DNA of 44,438 nt, taken from assembly GCF_024642405.1 (NCBI RefSeq), contig NZ_JAHEBC010000002.1, forward strand, positions 1 through 44,438, given 5' to 3'. The notes below the pieces were generated by a model, which had not been told where the DNA came from, searched no databases, and was given only the letters and a program-made list of their open reading frames with translations. The position numbers and the translations under genes were made by a program. Below, piece after piece: positions 8,948 through 16,957 of the stretch. How positions within the stretch are numbered: the stretch's first letter is position 1; each line of letters begins with the position of its first letter. This stretch comes from Algoriphagus sp. Lineage in GTDB: Bacteria > Bacteroidota > Bacteroidia > Cytophagales > Cyclobacteriaceae.

Positions 8948-9632
8948 TTGAACTCAAATCTACTTTTTTGATTTTTTGGTTTATGTAAGATTCAGTCTCA
9001 TAATCCGAAGTAACCTTAGTTAATTGATACCTGTGTACTTTATGATCCTCAAGTTCTATAACCCATGCCATTGGTCGAAAACCAGCCTCTTCCTGAAAAA
9101 AGCCAAAAACGACGAAAGTAGTATTATTGATCCAAAGTCCATCTTCAAACATACCAGAGGGTCCCATAAACAACAACCTTTCTTTCATCCCATCCTCTCG
9201 ATACCAAATCACTTCTGAATCCGGATTGAGAAAAGGAGTTTCTAATCCGTCTTGGGCTTCTACTTTATAGCTATAAATATCCATTGTACCGTTTCCTTCC
9301 GGATGAGGAATTTGGTAAGGAAAAAGCGGATCGTCTTTAAGGATTGGATTTTTCTCAGGCATTTCCATTGGATCAATAGTATCTGTCTGAATCAACAAAA
9401 AGTCCTGCGCTTCAAAAACATCAATTTCATTTTCCCAATGAGATTTCCACTCAGATTTCTTTCCCAAGCCAACTTCAAGAAAACTTCTCAATTTTTTGGC
9501 TTCTACCTCGTCGACTGATAGAATAGAGTCAGGATTCTCAGTCTCCGGCTCCGTAGAATCACAAGAAAAAAATAGCCCTGCACATGCCAGTAAAACGGTA
9601 ATTTGAAGCTTATTTATGTTGGAAACTTTCAT
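8934..9632 (-). CDS. Putative lipoprotein, unknown function
   Basis: A 232-residue protein with a lipoprotein signal peptide: KLQITVLLACAGLFFSC with the lipobox Cys at residue 24, followed by an acidic linker DSTEPETENPDS. The mature part is soluble, rich in Asp/Glu and aromatic residues (PYQIPHPEGNGTMDIYSYKV, TTFVVFGFFQEEAGFRPMAW), and resembles a small beta-rich periplasmic domain. I do not recognise a family. It is the first gene of the minus-strand run that continues into the Nudix gene with a 14-nt overlap. A terminator-like hairpin stands 51 nt before its start codon (see the candidate RNA). Confidence 0.75.
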   Translation of the reverse strand: MKVSNINKLQITVLLACAGLFFSCDSTEPETENPDSILSVDEVEAKKLRSFLEVGLGKKSEWKSHWENEIDVFEAQDFLLIQTDTIDPMEMPEKNPILKDDPLFPYQIPHPEGNGTMDIYSYKVEAQDGLETPFLNPDSEVIWYREDGMKERLLFMGPSGMFEDGLWINNTTFVVFGFFQEEAGFRPMAWVIELEDHKVHRYQLTKVTSDYETESYINQKIKKVDLSSNGVS

Positions 9633-9682
9633 GTAACAATAATAGGAGAAGTTGAAACTAATCTAGAGTTATTAAAAAACAA

Positions 9683-9711
9683 AAAAGGCCTGGATAAAAT
9701 CCTGGCCTTTT
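9683..9711 (-). terminator. Intrinsic terminator upstream of a start codon
   Basis: Minus strand: AAAAGGCC-A-GGAT, TTT loop, ATCC-A-GGCCTTTT followed by TTGTTTTTT; twelve pairs with one A-A mismatch. The U-run is longer on the minus strand than on the plus strand, where it is TTTTCC. Its place before, rather than after, the minus-strand gene is unusual. Confidence 0.7.
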
Positions 9712-9812
9712 CCTGCTCTCAAACCTATTAAACCTATTGTAGATATTCAATTCATGAATACCTGCGAAAAGTAGAAAATGTTTTCATTTCCTCCAAACAA
9801 TCGATTGCGAAA
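9683..9812 (-). ncRNA. Candidate small RNA or attenuated 5' leader
   Basis: The 316-nt gap between the divergent lipoprotein and aceK genes holds, on the minus strand, a TAATTTTG box, then about 130 nt without an ORF, then a terminator. The intervening RNA can form an 8-bp hairpin AGGTATTC/GAATATCT (loop ATGAATT) and a small GAAAA/TTTTC hairpin. Since no minus-strand gene lies upstream, a terminator here would end either a separate small RNA or a leader of the lipoprotein gene. I do not recognise a known RNA family. Ends are predicted only. Confidence 0.35.
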
Positions 9813-9818
9813 GATTTT

Positions 9819-9826
9819 CAAAATTA
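9819..9826 (-). promoter_or_regulatory. Possible -7 box for the candidate RNA
   Basis: TAATTTTG on the minus strand matches TAnnTTTG. No convincing -33 element is seen at the usual distance (TGTTAAC lies somewhat too far upstream). In this AT-rich gap the match could be chance. Confidence 0.35.
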
Positions 9827-9948
9827 TATTTCCCCTTAATTATTTTATGTTAACAGCCTAAAAATCAGGATAAATAATTTCTCTCAATCTCAAAATATTT
9901 TTATCTGTGTTAACTTAACAAGTTCAATTTTGAAATTTATCTTTTCTC

Positions 9949-11676
9949 ATGTCAAAATCCCTTGATTATCAGATCGCAGAAAAAATCTTTAATGGGTTCC
10001 TGACCTACATAAAATCCTTTAATGCATACACTAGATTAACTCCAAAATATTTTAGTGAAAGAAATTGGCAAGCTATTCAATTAAACCACAAACAAAGACT
10101 TCGCCTTTACAAGGATTTACTCTTTCCTCTTGCTGCATCATGTAAAAAATCTCTAGCCGATAGAAGCACAGACCGAGCGCTTTGGACTACCATAAAAACT
10201 GAGTATTCTCACCTAATATCAACTTTGCCTGAGCTAGAAATAGCAGAAACTTTTTTTAACTCAGTAATTCGGAAAACATATGAAAACGTTGATATTGATG
10301 AAGACCTCATGTTTGTCATGGAAGGCCATGATTTTTGTAGTATTAGAGAAAATTCAGATTTGATAAGAAACTATCCCAAAGGTTTGGGTTTAGACAAAAT
10401 TATTCTTCAAATACTGGATGATTTTGATTTTGGAGCTCCTTTTATGGAAAAGGAAAAAGATATTAAGTTTTTAATCGAGGGTGTCCAAAAAGTCATTTTA
10501 ACACGATATAAAATAGATTCGGAAACAAGAACCCAAATTTTAAAATCAATTTTTTATAGAAACAAAGCAGCCTACTTGATAGGAAGAACTTTCGTTGGAA
10601 AAAAATGGATGCCTTTTATTATTCCCATTATGCACTCCAAAGATGGGATATTCGTGGACACTCTGATTTTTGACCCGAATCTTATGAGTCACTTGTTTAG
10701 CTTTACCAGATCTTATTTCATGGTAGAGGCAGAAGTTCCTTCAGAAATCGTGGCTTTTCTAAGTTCGGTGATCCCTCATAAAAAGATACACGAACTTTAT
10801 AATGCAATTGGTTTTAATAAACATGGTAAAACTCTTTTTTATAGAGATTTTCTCCACCATTTAGATAATAGCAAAGATCAATTTGTGGTTGCTCCCGGCA
10901 TTAAAGGAATGGTAATGACAGTCTTTACATTACCTTCATTAAACATCGTATTCAAATTAATAAAAGATCATTTCGAGCCTCCGAAAAATATGACTCGTCA
11001 GGAGGTTCGGGAGAAATATAAACTTGTCTCGCTTCATGATAGAGTTGGAAGAATGGCCGATACCCATGAGTTTGAATATTTTAAAATTCCAAAAGACAGA
11101 ATCAGTCCTGATTTGATTCAAGAGTTGAGAAATACAACTAATTCTTTATTGAATTTCACAGATACTCATCTGGTTATTAAACACTTGTATACAGAAAGAA
11201 AAATGGAACCTTTAAATCTGTACCTTGAACATTGTGGTACAGAAGAAGGAAAAAAAGTGGTTGAGGATTACGGAAGAGCAATCCTCCAACTAGCTCAGGC
11301 TAATATTTTCCCTGGAGATATGATGACAAAAAACTTTGGGCTAACCAGGCAAAAAAGAGTGATTTTTTATGATTATGATGAAATTGAATTTCTAAATGAC
11401 ATGAACTTCAGGGTTAAACCAAAAGCAGAGACATACGAGCAGATTTATGCTCCGGAACCTTGGTATTCTATTGCTAAAAATGATGTGTTCCCGGAGGATT
11501 TTAAAAGATGGATGATTGGAAGAAAAGATTTAAAAGAACACTTTTTAGATTATCATTCTAATCTGTTTTCACCAGAATATTGGCAGGGAATTCAAGTTAG
11601 AATAGAAAAAGGCGAATTGATACATGCTTACCCCTATCCAGAAGAAATAAGGTTTAGACCCGAGCTAAAAGTCTAA
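9949..11676 (+). CDS. aceK: Isocitrate dehydrogenase kinase/phosphatase
   Basis: A 575-residue protein matching AceK over its normal length (E. coli enzyme 578). The N-terminal regulatory domain begins with the typical AEKIFNGFLTYIKSFNAYTR and RNWQAIQLNHKQRLRLY segments; the kinase domain carries the nucleotide-binding VAPGIKGMVMTVFTLPSLN and FKLIKD, and later GDMMTKNFGL and VIFYDYDEIEFLND with the acidic catalytic/metal residues. The enzyme phosphorylates and dephosphorylates isocitrate dehydrogenase to divert isocitrate into the glyoxylate shunt. Isocitrate lyase and malate synthase genes are not in this window, unlike the aceBAK operon of enterobacteria. It has its own 5' region and stands 78 nt ahead of the esterase gene. 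AceK is patchy in Bacteroidota, so transfer is possible, but base composition matches the neighbours. Confidence 0.95.
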   Translation: MSKSLDYQIAEKIFNGFLTYIKSFNAYTRLTPKYFSERNWQAIQLNHKQRLRLYKDLLFPLAASCKKSLADRSTDRALWTTIKTEYSHLISTLPELEIAETFFNSVIRKTYENVDIDEDLMFVMEGHDFCSIRENSDLIRNYPKGLGLDKIILQILDDFDFGAPFMEKEKDIKFLIEGVQKVILTRYKIDSETRTQILKSIFYRNKAAYLIGRTFVGKKWMPFIIPIMHSKDGIFVDTLIFDPNLMSHLFSFTRSYFMVEAEVPSEIVAFLSSVIPHKKIHELYNAIGFNKHGKTLFYRDFLHHLDNSKDQFVVAPGIKGMVMTVFTLPSLNIVFKLIKDHFEPPKNMTRQEVREKYKLVSLHDRVGRMADTHEFEYFKIPKDRISPDLIQELRNTTNSLLNFTDTHLVIKHLYTERKMEPLNLYLEHCGTEEGKKVVEDYGRAILQLAQANIFPGDMMTKNFGLTRQKRVIFYDYDEIEFLNDMNFRVKPKAETYEQIYAPEPWYSIAKNDVFPEDFKRWMIGRKDLKEHFLDYHSNLFSPEYWQGIQVRIEKGELIHAYPYPEEIRFRPELKV

Positions 11677-11754
11677 GCAATCATTTTTTTCTTCTTACAT
11701 CGGTAACAAAAGCCTATTTTTGCAATCTGCATACCCGCCCAGTTCGCCCTATCT

Positions 11755-12882
11755 ATGAGTATTGAAGTAAAATCTAAAATCAAACCAGTGACTAAACTAG
11801 GAAGGAAAATCATTCTCCATACAGCCCAGGATGATGATAGACCTGTTTATATTTCCGGAAACTTCAATAACTGGGAAACTCAAGACTTTAAATTTTTGAT
11901 GACAAAACTTGGGAAAGGGAAGTATGAATTTTCCTTTCCCGATGAACCTCAATTTCAGGAAGAGTTAATTTATAAATTCACGAAAGGTGATTGGTCTGAA
12001 GTAGAAATAGATAAATACGGAAACAGAACTCCAAACCGACACTGGGATGATAATAAAACATCTAAAATCGAGAAAGTTGCAAAATGGAGAAAAAACTGGC
12101 TTCCATATCGTCCCAGCCAGCTACCAAAAATCCATTTGATATCTGAAGAATTTGAAATTCCTCAATTAAATAAAACCAGAAAAATTTGGGCGTTGCTACC
12201 TCATGATTATGAAACCAGCGAAGAAAACTATCCCGTTTTATACCTTCAAGACGCACAAAATCTTTTTAACGAAGAAGCTGAATTTGGTAATTGGCAGATA
12301 GATAAAAAATTAGCTGTCATGTCTGATTATGGTATTGGGAAAATTATTATCGTAGCCATTGAACACGGGGAATCTGAAAGACTTCAGGAATATAATGTAG
12401 GAAAAACCTTACTTGGTAAGGGTCATGGGAAAGAATATATCCGTTTTATTACCGACACTTTAAAACCATTTGTAGATAAAACTTTTCGTACAAAAAGTGA
12501 AAGAGAATTTACCGGAATTGGAGGGAGTTCCATGGGAGGATTAGTGAGTATTTTTTCTGGTCTCATTTATCCTGAAGTATTTGGAAAACTCATGATATTC
12601 TCCCCTTCCCTCTGGGTAATTCCTAAAATTAAATTGGGTTTTTTGGATTTTTTCGAACCTATGGATACCCGGATTTATTTATATGCAGGAGGAGATGAAA
12701 GTGAAACGATGGTTAAACATGTAACCAAATTTCGAAATAGGATTTTGAAAAGAGAAAGTCTTCAAGGTAAAATGAAAGTCCATTTGAGTATTAACCAAGA
12801 AGGAAAACATAACGAACAATATTGGAGCGATGAGTTCCCTAAAGCCATAGAATGGCTGTTTTACAGCAATAAAGAAGATTAA
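11755..12882 (+). CDS. Alpha/beta-hydrolase esterase (Fes/IroE-like) with N-terminal CBM48-like domain
   Basis: A 375-residue cytoplasmic protein without signal peptide. Residues about 15-110 look like a carbohydrate-binding/E-set domain (RPVYISGNFNNWE, with FPDEPQFQEELIYKFTKGDW), as found in CBM48 and AMPK-like modules. Residues about 125-370 are an esterase of the putative-esterase (Esterase D/Fes/IroE) family: IWALLPHDY, YPVLYLQDAQNLF, IIIVAIEHG and the nucleophile elbow GIGGSSMGGL with Ser259; a late His in EGKHNEQYW would be the triad base. The natural substrate is unclear; relatives hydrolyse siderophore or feruloyl esters. The stop codon is followed after one base by the M17 aminopeptidase ATG, so the pair is an operon. 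Confidence 0.85.
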   Translation: MSIEVKSKIKPVTKLGRKIILHTAQDDDRPVYISGNFNNWETQDFKFLMTKLGKGKYEFSFPDEPQFQEELIYKFTKGDWSEVEIDKYGNRTPNRHWDDNKTSKIEKVAKWRKNWLPYRPSQLPKIHLISEEFEIPQLNKTRKIWALLPHDYETSEENYPVLYLQDAQNLFNEEAEFGNWQIDKKLAVMSDYGIGKIIIVAIEHGESERLQEYNVGKTLLGKGHGKEYIRFITDTLKPFVDKTFRTKSEREFTGIGGSSMGGLVSIFSGLIYPEVFGKLMIFSPSLWVIPKIKLGFLDFFEPMDTRIYLYAGGDESETMVKHVTKFRNRILKRESLQGKMKVHLSINQEGKHNEQYWSDEFPKAIEWLFYSNKED

Positions 12883-12883
12883 A

Positions 12884-14302
12884 ATGCAATTTTATATAAA
12901 CCCGAGTGATTTCGCTAAAAGTTCTCTTTTTGTAATCCCAGTTTTGGAGAAGAGAATTGATGAGATTTTGGAAGAAAAAATCCAAAAGAAAATTAAGACT
13001 TCTCTTTTTTCAGGTAAAAAAGATTCAACCTTTCTTTTAGAATCGGAAGAAAAAGTTTTTCTCTTAATAGGATTAGGAGAATCTCCTGACCCTTGGGAAA
13101 TAGAAAAATCGTTTCGGAGAGTATTGACCAAAAACAAAGAATTGGTTGAAAAGCATATCACCTTGGATTTTCATGATTTATGCTCCAAAAATTTAATTGA
13201 AAATGCCTTAGTAGGCTTTCAATTGGGGTCGTATTCATTAGGTTTCTATAAAAAAGAAAAATCAAGGGATTTTGGTGATTTAAAGGTGAACATTCTATCC
13301 CAAAATAAAGATATTGACCAAATATTTTTAAAATCTCAGAAGATTGCCAAAGCAAAAATAGAGGGATTTAAGTTGGTAGATCTTCCTCCCAATGAGTTAA
13401 CCCCCGAATACTTAGCTAACTGGGCTATAGAAAAGGGAAAAAATCTAAAAATCAATACCAAAGTATTTAATGAGGAAATTTCTAAAAATGAAGATTTAAA
13501 AGCTTTTCTGGCAGTTGGCAGAGGCAGCTCAAAACCTTCAAAATTCATTATCCTAGAATACAGAAATCCCAATGCAAAATTTCATATCGGTCTGGTCGGT
13601 AAAGGTGTGACCTTCGATACCGGAGGATTAAATATCAAAACTGCTGGAATGGTTCATATGAAGTCCGATATGGGAGGAGCTGCTGCTGTTCTAGCGGCCA
13701 CACAATTAATTGCTGATCTGGAACTAGAGATTAATCTGACCACCATAGTACCAGCAGTTGAAAATGCGGTGGACAAAGACTCTTATTTACCTAGTGAAGT
13801 TATTGGGTCTCATGCTGGCTTAAGTATTGAAGTTATAGATACAGATGCAGAAGGTAGGCTAATCCTTGCAGATGGCCTTTCCTATATGGTAAAAAATTAT
13901 AATCCAGATCAGTTGATAGACTTTGCTACTTTAACCGGAAGTAGTGTTTCAACATTTGGATACGAATGTGGTGCATTGTTCTCGAATGACGATAACCTTT
14001 CCAAATCTCTACAAGATGCTGGCATGGAAAGTGGAGAAAAAGTATGGCCTCTCCCACTTTGGGAAAAGTACAGAACCGAAATGGATTCAGAAATTGCGGA
14101 TATTAAAAATTATAATGGAAAGCCTATAGCAGGAGCTATCACTGCAGCAAAGTTTTTAGAAGCGTTTATTCATGAGCACAAAAAATGGGCTCATATGGAC
14201 ATAGCAGGTGTAGCGTACGGAGACAGCGAATTTTCTAAAACCAAATCGGGAACTGCTTTTGGTGTGGGATTATTGCTTAAATTCATTGAAAATCAACTTT
14301 AA
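12884..14302 (+). CDS. M17 family leucyl aminopeptidase
   Basis: A 472-residue cytosolic aminopeptidase of family M17 (PepA-like). All di-metal and catalytic residues are present: Lys240 and Asp245 in VGKGVTFDTGGLNIK, Lys252, Asp262 in MKSDMGGAAAVLAA, and Asp321, Glu323 and Arg325 in VIDTDAEGRLILADGL. The N-terminal domain (about 1-160) is divergent, as usual for the family. Such enzymes form hexamers and remove N-terminal residues from peptides, with some members acting on Cys-Gly or other dipeptides. The start is one base after the esterase stop and the stop is two bases before the ATP-grasp ATG, so it is the middle of a tight three-gene unit. The specific peptide substrate cannot be read from the sequence. 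Confidence 0.95.
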   Translation: MQFYINPSDFAKSSLFVIPVLEKRIDEILEEKIQKKIKTSLFSGKKDSTFLLESEEKVFLLIGLGESPDPWEIEKSFRRVLTKNKELVEKHITLDFHDLCSKNLIENALVGFQLGSYSLGFYKKEKSRDFGDLKVNILSQNKDIDQIFLKSQKIAKAKIEGFKLVDLPPNELTPEYLANWAIEKGKNLKINTKVFNEEISKNEDLKAFLAVGRGSSKPSKFIILEYRNPNAKFHIGLVGKGVTFDTGGLNIKTAGMVHMKSDMGGAAAVLAATQLIADLELEINLTTIVPAVENAVDKDSYLPSEVIGSHAGLSIEVIDTDAEGRLILADGLSYMVKNYNPDQLIDFATLTGSSVSTFGYECGALFSNDDNLSKSLQDAGMESGEKVWPLPLWEKYRTEMDSEIADIKNYNGKPIAGAITAAKFLEAFIHEHKKWAHMDIAGVAYGDSEFSKTKSGTAFGVGLLLKFIENQL

Positions 14303-14304
14303 GT

Positions 14305-15522
14305 ATGGAAAATCAAGGAAAAACCTTTTTATGTATTTCTAATTTCTTTAAGGGTAATGCATTTATAACACAGCTTAAAAAGCAGGGAAATAGAGTGTTT
14401 CTTATCACTTCTGAGAAATTAAAAGACAAACCCTGGGCATTTGAATACATAGATGAAATTTTTTATATGCCGGGTCAGGATCTGGATTGGGACCTGAACC
14501 TATTGCTAAAAGGTGTAGGGGGGCTAATGAAATCCCATAAAATTGAAAGTATCATTTCATTGGATGATTATGACGTAGAAAAAGCCACATTCCTCCGGGA
14601 GAATTTGAGAATATCGGGCATGGGACAAACTACGGGTAGATATTTTAGAGATAAATTAGCCATGAGAGTAAAGGCCAAAGAATCAGGTATAAAAGTTCCT
14701 GCCTTCTCTTCATTGTTCCATGATGATGACATCAACCATTTTGCAGATAATGTGGCAGCTCCTTGGGTGTTAAAGCCAAGATCCGAAGCTTCGGCTAATG
14801 GCATTATTAAAGTTCATGATAAAGATTCTCTTTGGAAACATATTCATGAGCTTGGAGAAAACAGGCTATATTACTTGGTGGAACAATTCAAACCAGGTGA
14901 TGTCTATCATGCAGATGGACTTCAGCTAGAAGGAAAAAATTTATTCTGTTGTGTATCCAGATATTTAGCTACACCTATGGAAATTTCACAAGGTGGTGGA
15001 ATATTCAGAAGTGCAAACATTCAGTATAATTCAAATGATGACAAAGCGATCAAAAAGGCAAATTCTGAGATAATGAAAGCCTTTGGAATGAAATCAGGGG
15101 CTACACATACAGAATTCATTAAATGTAAAGAAGATGGAGAAATATATTTCCTTGAAACTTCTTCACGGGTTGGTGGAGCACATCTCGCAGAAATGGTAGA
15201 AGCAGCATCAGGCATCAATCTTTGGGAAGAATGGGCAAAAATAGAAGATTGCCAAGCCAAAAATTCAAAATACAATCTTCCTAAAGTCAGTAAAGACTAT
15301 GCCGGAATTGTTTTGACTTTAGCAAATGTGGAACACCCGGATTTAAGCAGTTTTGATGATGACGAAGTTTATTTCAGAGTACCGCTTGAATACCACGCAG
15401 GATTAATTGTAAAATCCAAAAAGCAAGAACGCGTTCTTGAGTTATTGGATAATTATGCTGCTAGACTTTCAGATGGAATCTCTACCGTTGCAGATGCGCC
15501 TGAGTTGAAAAAGTTTCATTAA
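14305..15522 (+). CDS. ATP-grasp domain carboxylate-amine ligase-like protein
   Basis: A 405-residue protein with ATP-grasp architecture. An N-terminal Rossmann-like part (about 1-110; TFLCISNFFKGNAFITQL, IESIISLDDYDVEKATFLRE) is followed by DKLAMRVKAKESGIKVPAFS, the nucleotide-binding lysine strand PWVLKPRSEASANGIIKV, the YYLVEQFKPGDVYHADGLQ segment, and the metal-binding ETSSRVGGAHLAEMV region (Glu and Arg). These enzymes activate a carboxylate as acyl-phosphate and join it to an amine or thiol. The closest general type is the family of carbamoyl-phosphate-synthase-like or dipeptide ligases; the substrates are unknown. It is the last gene of the esterase/M17/ATP-grasp unit and its end overlaps the convergent TIGR02757 gene by 4 nt. 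Confidence 0.88.
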   Translation: MENQGKTFLCISNFFKGNAFITQLKKQGNRVFLITSEKLKDKPWAFEYIDEIFYMPGQDLDWDLNLLLKGVGGLMKSHKIESIISLDDYDVEKATFLRENLRISGMGQTTGRYFRDKLAMRVKAKESGIKVPAFSSLFHDDDINHFADNVAAPWVLKPRSEASANGIIKVHDKDSLWKHIHELGENRLYYLVEQFKPGDVYHADGLQLEGKNLFCCVSRYLATPMEISQGGGIFRSANIQYNSNDDKAIKKANSEIMKAFGMKSGATHTEFIKCKEDGEIYFLETSSRVGGAHLAEMVEAASGINLWEEWAKIEDCQAKNSKYNLPKVSKDYAGIVLTLANVEHPDLSSFDDDEVYFRVPLEYHAGLIVKSKKQERVLELLDNYAARLSDGISTVADAPELKKFH

Positions 15523-16286
15523 AACTTTTCTTCTATTCCCAAACCGAATAGTGCGAAATCATACTTAACAGGATCGATTGGGTCATATTCACGCAATCTT
15601 GAGGTGAGTTCGATAGCAGTGAGCCAATCGGTCTGTTTTCTGGTTATCAATCCCAATTTCCTCCCTACTCGATCCACATGCAAATCGCAGGGACAAATGA
15701 GCTGGGCTGGCTTGATGTTTTCCCAAATCCCAAAATCAACACCGTTATCATCCTTCCTTACCATCCACCTCAAATACATATTGATTCTTTTGCATGCGGC
15801 TTTCCTTGCTGGGGTAGCAATATGTTTTCTTGTTCTTAGAGGTGCATCCGGTAAATGAAAAAAATATTCATGGAAAGATTTTAAAACACTTTCCATCGCA
15901 TTTTCATCATTATTCCAGCCAATTAGAAATGCTTCCTCCAATGAATCATGATTTCTGTAAAACCAGGACAAAAAGTGGATAAAATATAATGTATCAATAT
16001 CATTGAAAGTCCGATGCTTGAAACTTAGGAATGGTTTCAAATCCTCTTCCTTATGATTTAACAAAAATTCATGGGGAGCATTATCCATGAGAAGGAAAAG
16101 CTCATTGCATTTATTAATAATAGTTTTTCGCTGACCCCAAGCCAAAATAGCGGCAAAAAATCCTGAAATCTCTATATCCTGTTTTTTTGAAAACTTATGA
16201 GGAATTGAAATCGGGTCATTTTGGATAAACCCATGTTGATTATATAACGCTACTTTTTCATCTAAAAAGCCCTTTAAATCCTGCAT
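15519..16286 (-). CDS. TIGR02757 family protein (DUF2400)
   Basis: A 255-residue soluble protein of the TIGR02757 family, common in Bacteroidota and some other phyla. Recognised by DPISIPHKFSKKQDIEISGF, FAAILAWGQRKTIINKCNEL, SFKHRTFNDIDTLYFIHFLS, the CKRINMYLRWMVRKDDNGVD segment and the C-terminal DLHVDRVGRKLGL. The combination of helix-rich layout and the NMYLRWMVRKDD...D segment recalls HhH-GPD DNA glycosylase-like folds, but no activity is established. The start is the ATG at 16286; a TTG one codon earlier is less likely. That ATG overlaps the stop of the preceding gene as TGATG, indicating translational coupling. Confidence in the family is high, in function low. Confidence 0.92.
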   Translation of the reverse strand: MQDLKGFLDEKVALYNQHGFIQNDPISIPHKFSKKQDIEISGFFAAILAWGQRKTIINKCNELFLLMDNAPHEFLLNHKEEDLKPFLSFKHRTFNDIDTLYFIHFLSWFYRNHDSLEEAFLIGWNNDENAMESVLKSFHEYFFHLPDAPLRTRKHIATPARKAACKRINMYLRWMVRKDDNGVDFGIWENIKPAQLICPCDLHVDRVGRKLGLITRKQTDWLTAIELTSRLREYDPIDPVKYDFALFGLGIEEKF

Positions 16287-16840
16287 CAAAGAGCAACTTT
16301 CACTTCTCCACCCTGAGTCCCATCAAACCACTTGAAAGACAACTCATTGTCGACTTTTTCGGATACATGCCAATCAAAGCATTTGATATTCGTAAGAGAC
16401 TTTAGACTGTCTTCTTCAGGATTATAAAGACAAATATCAAAATCTGGTAAATTTTTAGATTCAGTGCTGTTCCATTTTTCTATGATAAAACCCTCATCAA
16501 TAATTCGCACTTTATTCCCGAACACAAAATCACTTAAAACAGTCGGAACCCCATCTTTCCTTCTAAGCTTAAATCCCGACGGTCCAAACATGATTTGTTT
16601 AAAAAGCTTTGCCTCCAATAAATCATTTGAAAAGGGAAGGGTTTCCCATTCAACATCCTTCAGCACTACCTTCCTACCCTCTGGTTTAATTCGCATCAAA
16701 ACACTTGAGATTAAAGAAAATACATAGGTAATCCCAATAAACAATATTCCAAAACTTGCTAGAATAGGATAACATATCACAAAAATCAGGTTCCAGATGA
16801 ATCTGAATAAGTGATGAAAGAATAATTGAAATTTGTTCAT
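16286..16840 (-). CDS. Membrane-anchored protein, unknown function
   Basis: A 184-residue protein starting at the ATG 16840 (an in-frame TTG seven codons upstream exists but is unlikely). The N-terminus has two adjoining hydrophobic stretches, FIWNLIFVICYPILASFGIL and IGITYVFSLISSVLM (about 12-47). The remainder is soluble and basic to neutral, with a run of beta-strand-like segments (VVLKDVEWETLPF, NKVRIIDEGFIIEKW, DFDICLYNP, NIKCFDWHVSEKVDNELSF). The cytoplasmic side is favoured because positive residues (RIKPEGRK) follow the second helix. I do not recognise a family. Its stop overlaps the ATG of the TIGR02757 gene, so the two are probably made together. Confidence 0.7.
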   Translation of the reverse strand: MNKFQLFFHHLFRFIWNLIFVICYPILASFGILFIGITYVFSLISSVLMRIKPEGRKVVLKDVEWETLPFSNDLLEAKLFKQIMFGPSGFKLRRKDGVPTVLSDFVFGNKVRIIDEGFIIEKWNSTESKNLPDFDICLYNPEEDSLKSLTNIKCFDWHVSEKVDNELSFKWFDGTQGGEVKVAL

Positions 16841-16914
16841 GAGCACGAATACTAAATGCAAAATTAGCCCTCAATAGAGGATAAACAAAAAAATAGACCT
16901 ATTTACAAAATAAA

Positions 16915-16935
16915 AAACCCGGCAAAACCGGGTTT
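16915..16935 (-). terminator. Intrinsic terminator of the LysM gene
   Basis: Minus strand AAACCCGG, loop TTTTG, CCGGGTTT followed by TTTATTTTG. It lies 23 nt past the stop codon of the LysM gene and separates it from the next minus-strand unit. Confidence 0.85.
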
Positions 16936-16957
16936 GATGATTCTATTTAATTAAGAT

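Noticed and set aside
9949-15522. aceK with the following three genes as a defence or secondary-metabolite island
   Set aside because: Base composition equals the surroundings and there are no mobility genes or defence-type domains; only the narrower three-gene link is kept as a finding.
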